Shown here: piece by piece, positions 43,979 to 53,732 of the stretch
Layout of the letters: every line of letters begins with the position of its first letter
Position numbering within the stretch: the stretch's first letter is position 1
Assembly (NCBI GenBank): GCA_963575645.1
Contig: OY754464.1
Location: forward strand, 65,322,948 to 65,386,947
Direction: 5' to 3'
DNA: 64,000 nucleotides
Source: Xanthostigma xanthostigma
Taxonomy: Eukaryota > Arthropoda > Insecta > Raphidioptera > Raphidiidae
Made by a program: the position numbers and the translations under genes
Notes under the pieces: model-generated
Database searches by the model: none
Seen by the model: only the letters and a program-made list of their open reading frames with translations
Told to the model about the DNA's origin: nothing

Positions 43979-44250
43979 ATCTGGCATGGTAAAAAACAAT
44001 ATTTTGATGAAAAATGTATTAAAGTATATAAAAGAGATATCTACCGTATTAATTTAGAAAAAATTTTTTTTTTATAGTTTGCAACGATTATACCATATTT
44101 TTTCATTAAATGCGACCACAGTTTTTAATGACAAAATATGGTATAATCGTTGCTAACTAGAAATTTTTTTTTTTAATTCTAAATTAATACGCTAGATCTC
44201 TTTTATATACTTTAATACGTTTTTCATCAAAATATTGCACATACCGCTAA
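43979..44250. repeat. Palindrome with arms of about 110 bp
   Basis: CAATATTTTGATGAAAAATG, TATTAAAGTATATAAAAGAG, ATTAATTTAGAA and CAACGATTATACCATATTTT are inverted around about 44112 with few differences. The right end adjoins the GCACATACCGCT hairpin. Confidence 0.75.
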
Positions 44251-44267
44251 ACTAGCGGTATGTGCTT
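44239..44267. repeat. Perfect hairpin GCACATACCGCT
   Basis: GCACATACCGCT, AAACT loop, AGCGGTATGTGC, then TTTATT. Same hairpin at 3130-3158. Confidence 0.75.
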
Positions 44268-44474
44268 TATTATCGCTTTGTGCGTCAGAGCTGACTTTCG
44301 TTCATATAAGAAGTTATATCTAAGTTAATTTCACACGAAATCCATTCAAATTGAAGCTTTTTGAAAAGAGGAGATTCTAATCTATACAATAGAACCATTT
44401 TTAAATCAATTTGAGTTCATAAATACTATTAAAATTGTAATTGAAAATCACAAACAGCAGTTGTCGGTTGGTCT

Positions 44475-44529
44475 GTACGTATGTACGTACGTATGTACGT
44501 ACGTATGTACGTACGTACGTATGTACGTC
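44475..44529 (+). repeat. (GTACGTAT)n microsatellite
   Basis: GTAC/GTAT tetramers in an 8-bp higher-order pattern, about 55 bp, self-complementary. Confidence 0.9.
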
Positions 44530-44772
44530 ACGACTCTACAGATCGCAATTTTGGTCGGATTGCCTTGGGTTATATTTTATTCACTTTGTTTACTATCAGA
44601 CCAGAACCCTATTTAAATTCACTAAAATGTGTTCAGTAGTTTAATTTTTATAAACAGTTTTATTTTTTATTATTTTTGACAGCTAAAAGTTTAAAAACAA
44701 TTTGTAAATATAGTGTAATCCATAAAACAAGTGCTACACTTGTATACCGTGATAACACCACTTCCGTATTAG

Positions 44773-44844
44773 GCCGCCGTGGCGCAATGGTTATGCCGTT
44801 GGATCGCCAAGGGCAAGGTCCTGGGTTCGATTCCTTACGAAACC
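44773..44844 (+). tRNA. tRNA-like module
   Basis: A box TGGCGCAATGGTTATGCCG and B box GGGTTCGATTCC, 72 nt. Acceptor and T stems are poor. Followed by ATTATTTTTCTTTTTTTTC, a good pol III terminator. A tRNA-derived repeat head. It may belong to the same element as the 43979 palindrome, about 520 bp upstream. Confidence 0.45.
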
Positions 44845-44849
44845 ATTGA

Positions 44850-46319
44850 TATTATTTTTCTTTTTTTTCTTTTTATTTTGTTTTATTTTATTCCACTTGA
44901 TATTAATTATATATTATATTATGTATAGTTCTTAATTTTTTTTATTTTTGCAAACTTAAAAAAAAAATTGTTATTTTTTTATCATACAGTGGAAAACTTG
45001 CGGGATGTGCACTTTTGGTTTTGCCAACTATTGTTTTTTACCATAGGTACCAGATTCAATTTTTAAGCGCCGTGACAGCTTTTACAAGGGCCGTGTCAAA
45101 ACACCACCCTAATTTTTTTCTGCAAGAAGGTTTGACATCTATTTTCTGCATAAAATTTGGTCTGTCAGCGAAAAATTTTTTTTTACTATGACAGACAAAA
45201 ATTTATAACAAATGAAGTCTGACAAATTTATTAACAAAAATTGTCAGCCAGACAAGTTGTATTAGATAGAAGAGATCTTAAGCTTTATTTAAAAAAAAAA
45301 ATCAAGGAGGTGTTATGAAATGTATTTTCATAAAAAAAATAATTTATAACAAATGAAGTCTGACAAATTTATTAACAAAATTTGTCAGCCCGATCAATTT
45401 TTTCAAAAATGGTACATTATTTACTACAAACTGTATAAATTTCAAGCAGGTGTTTTGGAAAGTAAAATCATGTTTTTTTTAAATACAAAAATTCATAAAA
45501 AAAACAATTAACAAATTTTTACTAGTCTGGGAGCTTGGACTATAAAGTAACATCTTTCTCACTACTCATCTTGTCGAAACCGAATACCAAAGGCGACTGA
45601 GAGAAAAATGTATGTGGACGTATGCCGATTTCGAAGTGGTCATTCGGCTTTTTCACTCGGTATTACCGATCGGCATAGTGAGGACATACCTTAAGATTTT
45701 GGTTGTTCTGCAGCTCCGCAGTGCTCATAGAGGAACCGCCACTGTGCTGCGCTATTCGTGGATGAAGACGCATTAGAAACAGTCTTTGACCGTAATGTTA
45801 ATAAATGGTAATATTATTGAAATGTCCAAAGTTGTTCTACTACAACCCTGTGTACACGTCCACACATGACTGAACGTAACATTATAGGCATTTCAGACTC
45901 TATTATTATATTCAAATTATATATTACGAATTTCATTTTCCACCAAATTATATAAAAATCCTCACTTTTATTGCTTTCATCGGAATAACAGCTTTACTTG
46001 AAAAAAATACAATAACTGAAGAGGTCGGGTAGCGGTATTTTAGCATTTAAAAGAAAGTCGATTCAGTTTCCAGTAGATGTGACGAAGGACTTTTATTTGG
46101 TTGAAAAACTGTACTACTCGATCATAATTTTCCTCAAAAATTTACACTGTTCAGTATCAAATATCATAACTAATAACGATGTTTAAATTTAATTATATCT
46201 TACATAAAAAATTTTATATTTTTATTGTGAGTTTATATAAAAATTGAATTAATATTAATGTGTTCTCAAAATATTTAAAATTGTATTAACGCATACTAAT
46301 GTTCATGTAGGTATATTGT
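44850..46319. other. Unassigned with one local duplication
   Basis: 45201-45258 and 45342-45400 are two copies of ATTTATAACAAATGAAGTCT, GACAAATTTATTAACAAAA, TTGTCAGCC, 141 bp apart. Nothing else recognised. Confidence 0.45.
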
Positions 46320-46450
46320 TGAAGCCCTGAAGATGAAAATAAATTTTTCGAAACGTTGGCTACTAGCGTAACATTGGTAAAGCTTATTTCTTGATCTTCA
46401 ACCAAACCTTCCTTCATCGTGACAATCGGTTGGATCGCAACACTAGTATA
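46320..46450 (+). mobile_element. Penelope-like (family 2) single unit with hammerhead-like core
   Basis: CTGAAGA, GAAAATAAATTTTTC (stem II) and GAAACG at 46327-46354, then TTGGCTACTAGCGTAAC, GGTAAAGCTTATTTC, TCAACCAAACCTTCCTTCAT, GGTTGGATCGCAACACTAG. ACG...CGTA after GAAA could form a short stem III ending at the expected cleavage triplet, but stem I is not evident. Confidence 0.55.
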
Positions 46451-46841
46451 TACTGAAGAAGATTTATTTGGTTGAGGAACAATAGAAATAAGCTTTACCA
46501 AAGTATCGCTTGTGGCCAACGTTTCGACAATTATATTTTCATTCTCAGGACCTATGAACATGTATAGTATTTAATTAGATTAATATTATTATGATTTCTA
46601 AATTACAAATAAATGCATTACAAATCAGATAATATGTTATAGGTAATGTTTAGTTTATCTGATTTCTAATGCATTTATTTGTAATTTAGAAATCATAATA
46701 ATATTACTTAATGTAATTAAATACTATACATGTTCATAGGCCCTGAGGATGAAAATATAATTTTCGAAACGTTGGCAACAAGCGATACTTTGGTAAAACT
46801 TATTTCTATTGTTCCTCAACCAAATAAATCTTCTTCAATAC
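46451..46841. mobile_element. Penelope-like (family 2) inverted dimer
   Basis: Two units inverted around about 46645, arms about 190 bp. The right arm holds an intact core at 46743-46770: CTGAGGA, GAAAATATAATTTTC, GAAACG. The left arm's core is damaged (CTGAGAA, GTCGAAA). TTGGTTGAGGAACAATAGAA and its complement lie near the outer ends. It directly follows the single unit 46320-46450 in the opposite sense. Confidence 0.65.
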
Positions 46842-47077
46842 ATATTTTGGAACAAAACTTCTACTAATACTGAAGACTATTTAATATAAGAACATAAAAT
46901 AATAAATTGAAAATATGAATTGTTGCTAGGCTTAAATAGCCCTGTCTGTTGGTGGCCTTAAAAAATACAATTTCGACTAAAACCATCAAGAAAAATCTCC
47001 ATAAAGATCAATAACAATATAATAATCATGTTTGGGGTTTGAGAAGAGCTCTGATCATTCCGAAGCAGTAATTTTGT
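46842..47077. other. No recognised feature
   Basis: Short AT-rich stretch between two elements. Confidence 0.4.
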
Positions 47078-47510
47078 GACGGTCGTTTTGGTCCCGCCGT
47101 TTTAGTAGCGGCCGTTTTGGTCCCTGTTATTAGATTAAACAAATAAAATTACTGACCAATATTTCAGACAATATGTTGACAAAAATTAAATAATATAATA
47201 ATTTCAAACAATTAACGTTTCAATCCGGATTTGGATCTTCTACAGAATTGAGCTAAAAAATAAGAATATAATAAATTAAAAGTAAAAAAACTTTTTTTTA
47301 AATGCGCTAAAAAGAATAAATCCGAAGAAGATCTAAATGCGGATCGAAACGTTAATTGTTTTAATCATATTGTTTAATTTTTGTCAATATATTGTCTGAA
47401 AAATTGGCCGGTAATTTGATTTGTCATAATCTAATAATACCGACTAAAAACGGCCGGGACCAAACCGCCGGAACCAAAACGGCGGGACCAAAACGGCCGT
47501 ACCAAAACTT
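47078..47510. mobile_element. MITE with CCGTTTTGGTCCC subrepeats, interrupted
   Basis: Left end GACGGTCGTTTTGGTCCC, CCGTTTTAGTAGCGGCCG, TTTTGGTCCCTGTTATTAG; the right end is the inverse with several CCGGGACCAAA / GGCGGGACCAAAACGGCCG units. Between them (about 47150-47400) sits a palindromic Penelope-like family-1 copy with two damaged hammerhead-like cores (CTGTAGA at 47220-47255 minus; CCGAAGA at 47326 plus). Without that insertion the MITE would be about 180 bp. Confidence 0.65.
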
Positions 47511-47969
47511 CATGTACCAAATCATTCATACCTTAATGTTTTCTAATTTTGAATTCAACGATTTTAATTTAGGTACGCATAGTATAATTACAATATGAAA
47601 ACACGTACATATTATATTAAAACATGACACTGTTTAAAATGAAAACAAAACTAAATTAATACATTTTTACCGCAAACAAGATGTATTTATATTTTTATAA
47701 AATTATACCTGTTTATATTATAATATATTATACACGATAATTTATTTAATTAATCTGTTCCGTTGAACCAGTGCTAAATAGAAGGCGGCGGCAGTGCATT
47801 GTTGTCAGAGCCGCGTAGACAACAATGCCTGCATTGTTGTCAAAGTGCTCGCATAGTTGTAACCGCATACACAACAATGCGTGCATTGTTACGCGTATTG
47901 TTACACTCTTTGTCATCGGAACCATAGAAGAATGCCGAAGAATATTCCACGATGCCGCTGAAGAACTTA

Positions 47970-47976
47970 TATAAAC
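47970..47976 (+). promoter_or_regulatory. TATA box upstream of CAGT-rich start
   Basis: TATATAA about 30 bp before the CAGTCAGTCAG block, suggestive of an LTR core promoter with an initiator. Confidence 0.4.
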
Positions 47977-48081
47977 AACGCTAGCGTAGAAGGCAATAGG
48001 CAGTCAGTCAGAAGTCAGTGTCAGTAACAATGAATAGTGCGCGACATTAATAAATTAATGTTCTAAATAAATATAGAAATA

Positions 48082-49018
48082 TTCAAATAAATAAAATTGT
48101 CGACCAATTTTTCTCAGACCAATATATTGACAAAAAATAAAAAATAACAAATCAATATAACACAAGATGACGTTTCGATCCGGATTTGGATCTTCTTCAG
48201 AAATATCTAAAGAATTTCTGAAGAATATCCAAATCCGGATCGAAACGTCATCTTGTGTTACATTGATTTGTTATTTTTTATTGACGTGATAACGTCTTAT
48301 AAATTGATGAATCACCAATCTTATAAATTGATAAAACACCGGCTGCATGCACGAAAAATTGTAACGTTCGTAACGCGTAACGCGTAACGTTCCGCCTGAC
48401 CCTGTGCGTGCTTTTTGCTAATTTCTCGCTCAATTTAAATCAGATCGGTTTGAAACCAGTCTTAAACGAAAGAGGAGAACATTTTACATAGATTTCGTAT
48501 AACAGAATTTGCCTAAACAGTTTTTTTATACAAATTTATATAGAAAAATAGCTGTATAAATGCAATGTTGTCTAATGCATGGCGCGACGCGGTCGGTCGT
48601 CTTTGTTTGCCGTACATGGAAATTAGAAGAGAACGTATGTCTTGTCTTAACATGAAAACGGCTGCATTTCTAATGTTTAATTCAATTTTTTGACATTAGT
48701 ATTTTGTGAAATGCAACGCCTTCTAAGTTAAGTATTGGAATAACTAATTATTATTAGAACATAATACTTTGACAGTTGCAAACGTCACTTTTGACATTTC
48801 TTATCATTCCGACACCAAGGATAAGCGGATTGAAACCAAATTTTGGGAGGTTTAGGTTATGTATTACGGAATACGTTATCACGTAAAACTATCGTCCGTA
48901 GACCGACTTTACAGACAACCAATTTTTGTTTGTCAATAGGTATATTGGTCTGAGAAAAATTGGTCGACAATTTTATTTATTTGAAGAGTTCTATTCAGAC
49001 GTTAATCAAAGATTTGCA
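48082..49018. mobile_element. Penelope-like (family 1) inverted dimer, 13-bp TSD, with nested insertion
   Basis: Flanked by exact AAATATAGAAATA on both sides (48069-48081, 49019-49031). Two units face each other around about 48210, each with an intact hammerhead-like core: CTGAAGA, GATCC...GGATC, GAAACGTC at 48171-48201 (minus) and CTGAAGA, ATATCC...GGATC, GAAACGTC at 48219-48248 (plus). The right arm is split by the 48283-48926 insertion and resumes with TTGTCAATAGGTATATTGGT. Confidence 0.75.
48283..48926 (+). mobile_element. GACGTGATAACG element (copy 1)
   Basis: Starts GACGTGATAACGTCTTATAA and ends GACTTTACAGACAACC(AATTTTT). It has ACGTGATAACGT at its start and the exact inverse ACGTTATCACGT about 40 bp before its end. 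Copy 2 (51858-52550) sits in a different host, so the boundaries are set by comparison. It contains AACGCGTAACG-type short tandem motifs near 48375. No coding sequence. Class unknown. Confidence 0.7.
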
Positions 49019-49127
49019 AAATATAGAAATACATAGACATCTGTGAGACATAAATATTCTGTGTACAATGTACAGTATAGTAGTTTAGTGTTATTATTGT
49101 TGTTTTAGAATTCGTTTGTTTTTAATC

Positions 49128-49315
49128 ATAATAATAATAATAATTCTTTATTAGGGTACGGACAAGCCAATATGGCTATCTCGTCCGCCCTCTACTAAAA
49201 ACAATACATTGGTGTAATATAATAGTTAAAAAAATTTAAAAATATCAATATAATTACATTAAGATGACAAAATAAAAATATAATCATATAACCAACTCCA
49301 CTGGTTTTCGTTATT
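49128..49315 (-). mobile_element. LINE/SINE 3' end fragment with (AAT)n tail
   Basis: On minus: ATAGCCATATTGGCTTGTCC, GTACCCTAATAAAGAATTA then (TTA)n. This ending followed by a simple-repeat tail is typical of non-LTR 3' ends. It separates two matching parts of the LTR-like unit. Confidence 0.5.
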
Positions 49316-49445
49316 TATTATTTCCTTTTTCATAACTATTAGAGAGGCACCTTTAGTTTCTTTTTCTTTTTGTTTGTTAACGTTTATTTTTGTAAATAAA
49401 TCTTTTCACCACCAAGTTCAGAACAGTTTTATCAGTTTTGTTACA

Positions 49446-50221
49446 ATACGGTCCACTATTTCATTATTGAAAAGTTATTCAACCAAAGTAACCTAAAATC
49501 AACATGATTTCAACCGGTTTGTGAATGGTGAACAATCTTTTACAAAACACTAAGCTCTATAAAAGAAATTGTATGTATGTAATTCCGTAACAAACATTTA
49601 TAAACAAAGACAAATATAAACTGTATCTCTATTTACTAATTAAATTCTTCCAGCTGAAATGCAAGAGCATTTTCAAGTTTTCAGCGGGTGCGTTCTTGGA
49701 GTTTTAAACAGCGTTCGAAATTGACATCGCTGAACGTTTGATTACACCTTCCACATAGTTTGTACAATTCGTTGAGCCTTTCTCGTACACAACAAGTACT
49801 TATCGATCGAGCAAAAAGATTGTATTTTATTAACGGCCACTTAATCTCAGAATCTTTAGTATTTGTTTCGCTAAAATACACACAACTGTAATATCGAAAA
49901 TTATTAATTACGAATCGATAACTAATATATCCACCGAAAATTCGAATACTCGCGTTATTTAATAACAATGAACGCAAATTTGTTTCGTATACACACGCCA
50001 TGACAACTTGCCCATATCTGTCAATAAAATAGTTTACTGTCGAATGCTGTTTCATCCATTTAAGTCTACAGAATGTGCGTATGTATGCATAAAGTTGTGT
50101 GCCTGGGTGTATTGATGCATGTCACATGTATTCAAATGTATTATATGGTGAGTGTGTATGGGGGGGGTGTCTATTTGTGTTTGATTGTCTGTATGGTAAC
50201 TATTTCGATGAATGCAGATAT
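49446..50221. other. Unassigned stretch around a minus-strand frame
   Basis: Contains the unrecognised frame 49681-50055 and a GGGGGGGTG tract at 50160. No repeat ends identified. Confidence 0.35.
49681..50055 (-). CDS. Unrecognised 124-codon frame
   Basis: Opens further upstream of the ATG (FCRLKW precedes it), so the start is not fixed. The product is Tyr/Asn/Cys-rich, with a C-terminal Cys cluster (CCVRERLNELYKLCGRCN) but no motif I can name. Unlike most frames here it does not overlap a recognised repeat. Either a host exon of unknown function or chance. Confidence 0.2.
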   Translation of the reverse strand: MKQHSTVNYFIDRYGQVVMACVYETNLRSLLLNNASIRIFGGYISYRFVINNFRYYSCVYFSETNTKDSEIKWPLIKYNLFARSISTCCVRERLNELYKLCGRCNQTFSDVNFERCLKLQERTR

Positions 50222-50808
50222 ATGAAAAAAAGCGCGTCGGACTCGCACACCGAGGGTTCCGTACAAACTTGTAGGTATGGAAATAGTTCGTCTATTACGG
50301 GACTCGAGTGACGAGTCTCGAAGATATTTCCTGCTCAGCCATTGAAAAACTGTTGTCCCTATACATCGATAAAGGTCGCGGCCAGTTTGCCAACTAGGCG
50401 TGTAATTGCAATGAGTTCAGATAGACTACAGAACTGTATCGTACATCGTGGCTATATCTAATAACCTATATGTCGTACCGTGTTGTATGCGAGAGTTTTC
50501 ATATTGTTCTATATAAACGCACCGGTAGCGGACACTTGTTTTGTATTAGAACTGTTACTGTGTACGTGCGTAGCACGTTGTTGAGGTTTAAAAACATTAT
50601 TTTTTTGTATTGTAACTACAAATTTACGGGTTTCGGATTTTTCCCTTTACTTGTGCTATAAGACATTGATTTTTGCCAAATTTCATGATTCTAGACCAAC
50701 GGGAAGTACCCTATAAGTTTTAATTCCCAAGAGTCTTGACAGACAGACGGACAACAAAGTGATCCTATAAGTGTTTCTTTTTTTCCTTTTGAGGTGCGGA
50801 ACCCTAAT
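50222..50808 (+). mobile_element. 'agggttccgtacctc' interspersed repeat (copy 2)
   Basis: GCGCGTCGGACTCGCACACC, GAGGGTTCCGTACAAACTTG ... CAGACAGACGGACAACAAAG, TTTTGAGGTGCGGAACCCTA. Same family as 19752-20178, longer at its 3' part. Confidence 0.6.
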
Positions 50809-50865
50809 AACATCAAAATAGACACCATATCTAAATTTTCAACATATAAAATTTACAAATCTTAG

Positions 50866-51010
50866 ATTAACGTCTGAATAGAACTTTTCAATTAAATAAA
50901 ATTATCGACCAATTTTTTCAGACTGTATATATTGACAAAAAATTATAAAAATATAATTCAAATAAATCAATAGATGACGTTTCGATCCGAATTTGGATCT
51001 TCTTCAGAAA
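50866..51010 (-). mobile_element. Penelope-like (family 1) single unit
   Basis: On plus: TTAGATTAACGTCTGAATAG, AAATAAAATTATCGACCAAT, ATTGACAAAAAATTATAAAA, GACGTTTCGATCC, GATCTTCTTCAG. On minus the core CTGAAGA, GATCC...GGATC, GAAACGTC at 50976-51007 is intact apart from one loop change. Confidence 0.55.
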
Positions 51011-51569
51011 TCAAAAAGTTTTACATTTTCATCAGTCTTGTAAAATTTCAGCAGAAGTGGGATGACAAGAATTAAAATACGTTCGAAAAAAAGAGGATTT
51101 TCAGACTATTAAAATTTAAAGAGTCGCTTTTTACAACATTAAATAATGCATTAAACATAAGGACTAAAGTATCGCTTACGAAAATATAAGTTAGATATTA
51201 AGGTATACGCTACAACTACTGTTGAAACTAACTGATTGTTGCGAAGACAAGTAAATGTTGTGTATCAAATTGCGAACATTATCGAGAACTGTTACGAACT
51301 TCCTCTTTCGGCTACGCTGTTACGTAAACAGCTTTTGTGGAGTATAGCATTTATGATAACATTATGTAACTAGTATAATATCAACAGAAAGGAGAACTTT
51401 TTCTTTATCAGATTTTATTCGAACGTAATACGGCAATACTCTGCAAAGAGCTAACCAACTATCCAACTTGCATCTAAGAAGTACATGATTTTTGTAGAAG
51501 ATAAAACGTGAACGTCTCGAAAATTCTATTCAATATAAGACCACATGTGTATCCGTGTATTGACTATAT
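51011..51569. other. No recognised feature
   Basis: AT-rich with no repeat ends or RNA gene seen. Confidence 0.4.
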
Positions 51570-52640
51570 CCTATTACCATTCCAACCCACAAGTACGGAA
51601 TGGTATTAATTTGGGTCAAAAATCACTAATCAAAATTTTACAATCTTTTCGTTTTGAGTACCCCCGAATCCAAACAAACATATTTTTGGAAAAACTCGGT
51701 GCGTCTGTTTTGTCTGTGAGCACGATACATGTCAAACGGATCAGTGGATTGAGACCAAATTTTGGGAGGATGTTTGATATGCAAATATGAAGAGCCCTAT
51801 TTTTTTTGGGTAAAATCGGCGCATGCGCAGAAGATATATATGTTATAAGGCTGTTTTGACGTGATAACGTCTTATAAATTGATGAATCACCAATATTATA
51901 AATTGATAAAACACCGGCTGCATGTACGAAAAAGTGTAACGTAACGTTCCTAACGTTCCTAACGCGTAACGCATAACGCATAACGCGTAACGTTCCGCCT
52001 GACCCTGTGCGTGCTTTTTGCTAATTTCTCGCTCAATTTAAATCAGATCGGTTTGAAACCAGTCTTAAACGAAAGAGGAGAACATTTTACATAGATTTCG
52101 TATAACAGAATTTGCCTAAACAGTTTTTTTATACAAATTTATATAGAAAAATATTTTATACAAATTTATATAGAATAATAGCTGTATAAATGCAATGTTG
52201 TGTAATGCATGGCTAGACGCGGTCGGTTGTCTTTGTTTGCCGTACATGGAAATTAGAAGCAAACGTATGTCTTGTCTTAACATGAAAACAGCTGCATTTC
52301 TAATGTTTATTTTTTGACATTAGTATTTTGTGAAAGCAAAGCCTTCTAAGTTAACTATTGGAATAACTAATTATTATTAGAACATAATACTTTGTAAGTT
52401 GCAAACGTCACTTTTGACATTTCTTATCATTCCGACACCAAGGATAAGCGGATTGAAACCAAATTTTGGGAGGTTTAGGTTATGTATTACGGAATACGTT
52501 ATCACGTAAAACTATCGTCCGTAAACCGACTTTACAGACAACCAATTTTTTTTTATATAATAACGGTATACTTTTCATAACGATTTATTATTCTATTTAT
52601 TTTTTAAGAAAGTTTCGGAACATCTTGTATGAGCGATTTC
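51570..52640 (+). mobile_element. 'gaggtcccccgaatcc' family, interrupted copy
   Basis: CCATTCCAACCCACAAGTAC to GGCGCATGCGCAGAAG, then the GACGTGATAACG insertion, then ATAATAACGGTATACTTTTC, ATAACGATTTATTATTC. Matches 32186 with its own, different insertion. Confidence 0.6.
51858..52550 (+). mobile_element. GACGTGATAACG element (copy 2)
   Basis: Same start and end as copy 1 and collinear with it: CATGTACGAAAAAGTGTAAC, repeated AACG(C/T) motifs (51945-51990), GCTCAATTTAAATCAGATCG, CACCAAGGATAAGCGGATTG. A small internal duplication of ATACAAATTTATATAGAA(T/A)A occurs at 52131-52175. T-runs flank both ends, so the exact duplication is not readable. Confidence 0.7.
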
Positions 52641-53150
52641 TATTATAATACAAAAATTATAATGGAATATTGCAACATATGGTGCGCAATGACGTCAGAT
52701 CTCGCATTGACACATTATAACAAAAGCTTATCTGCAATGCATTTATTATATTATATTCCACTTATCTTCAATGGGGTTACTGAACTATTATCAAAAGCTA
52801 CGTTCAAACCCTTATCGACATATTATATATGTGTTTTGTATATAATATACGGTTTTTGTATTCAAGATCCTTCAGGGTTAAACAACCCTTTTAATCAAAA
52901 ATTAATTAGCGCATTAAATCTTTTCAGGTTTAAATAAATTTCAATAATTTATGGAAATTACTGATTCGATAATTTATATGAATAATAAACTTTGTTGCAC
53001 TACCCCCTATAAAATAAATATGGTAAAATAAAACAAAATTGGTCCATTTTTACAGTAAATCTCTGTTTGTCAGTCAGTTGTCTATTTAGCGTTCCGACTT
53101 CTGTGCAATTATGAACAGATAAAGAGTGCTATACGATTGAGTATCAGGAG
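52641..53150. other. No recognised feature
   Basis: A plus-strand frame of about 100 codons (52629-52937) begins inside the preceding repeat and shows no motif, so I do not call it. Confidence 0.35.
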
Positions 53151-53223
53151 GGCAACTTGGTGTGATGGTTAGCGTGCTGGCTTTCGGATCAAACTGTCAT
53201 GGGTTCGAATCCTACTCCAGGTC
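53151..53223 (+). tRNA. tRNA-like module (SINE head)
   Basis: A box TGGTGTGATGGTTAGCGTG and B box GGGTTCGAATCC in correct spacing. The stems pair poorly. Followed by an AT-rich body (GTAATTTAATGCAATTACAC). Probably a SINE; no tail was defined. Confidence 0.45.
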
Positions 53224-53732
53224 ATGAATGTTTTGTAATCGTGTTTAATTTAATTTGATGTAATTTAATGCAATTACACGCAAATTATCGTAGTTGATCG
53301 AGCATCTATAATCTGCAAGAGAATGCAATGGAGCAAGTTTCATCAAAATCAATCCAGCCGTTCTCGAGAGCTAGTAAACAGATAAAAAAAAAATGGAAAT
53401 CGGTATTTCCCCTTTTGAATATTATCATATAAGAAAATAGCTAAAAATCCAAAAGAAATATTTTACTTATTACTATTGATAAATGAAATCTGGGAGTTGG
53501 TGTATTGTAAGATTACACACCTGGTGCAATTTGACAGAGATGACTGAATAAAGAAGAACGGGTGAGTTGCGCTGCGCTACGCGAATTAATCAGTCCGGTC
53601 GATAACCGAATTTAATATTTATTACTAAGAGCTTCTTAGCTACAAAATTATATATCAACTAGCCGATACCCGCAGCTTCTCACGCAATGAAGATTAAACA
53701 ATGTTTTACAACACCAATTTGTTGGCTATATA

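Larger units (their letters stand above)
47756..49445 (+). mobile_element. LTR-like unit broken by nested insertions
   Basis: Pieces in order: a U3-like part from about 47756 with repeated CAACAATGC/GCATTGTT motifs, TATATAA at 47970-47976, then CAGTCAGTCAGAAGTCAGTG, then after a 937-bp insertion (48082-49018) TAGACATCTGTGAGACATAA, TTTTAGAATTCGTTTG, after a LINE tail (49128-49315) TTTTCGTTATTTATTATT, AATAAA at 49396 and a TGTTACA end. The downstream pieces match 16455-16720. TG...CA ends and the promoter/polyA order suggest an LTR, but no target duplication matches. Confidence 0.35.

Noticed and set aside
2732-51007. Calling the hammerhead-like cores active ribozymes
   Set aside because: Core and stem II are present, but I could not pair stem I, and stem III is only suggestive in one copy. 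Reported as motif only.
52629-52937. 102-codon plus-strand frame
   Set aside because: Starts within the 51570 repeat family and shows no motif or codon structure.
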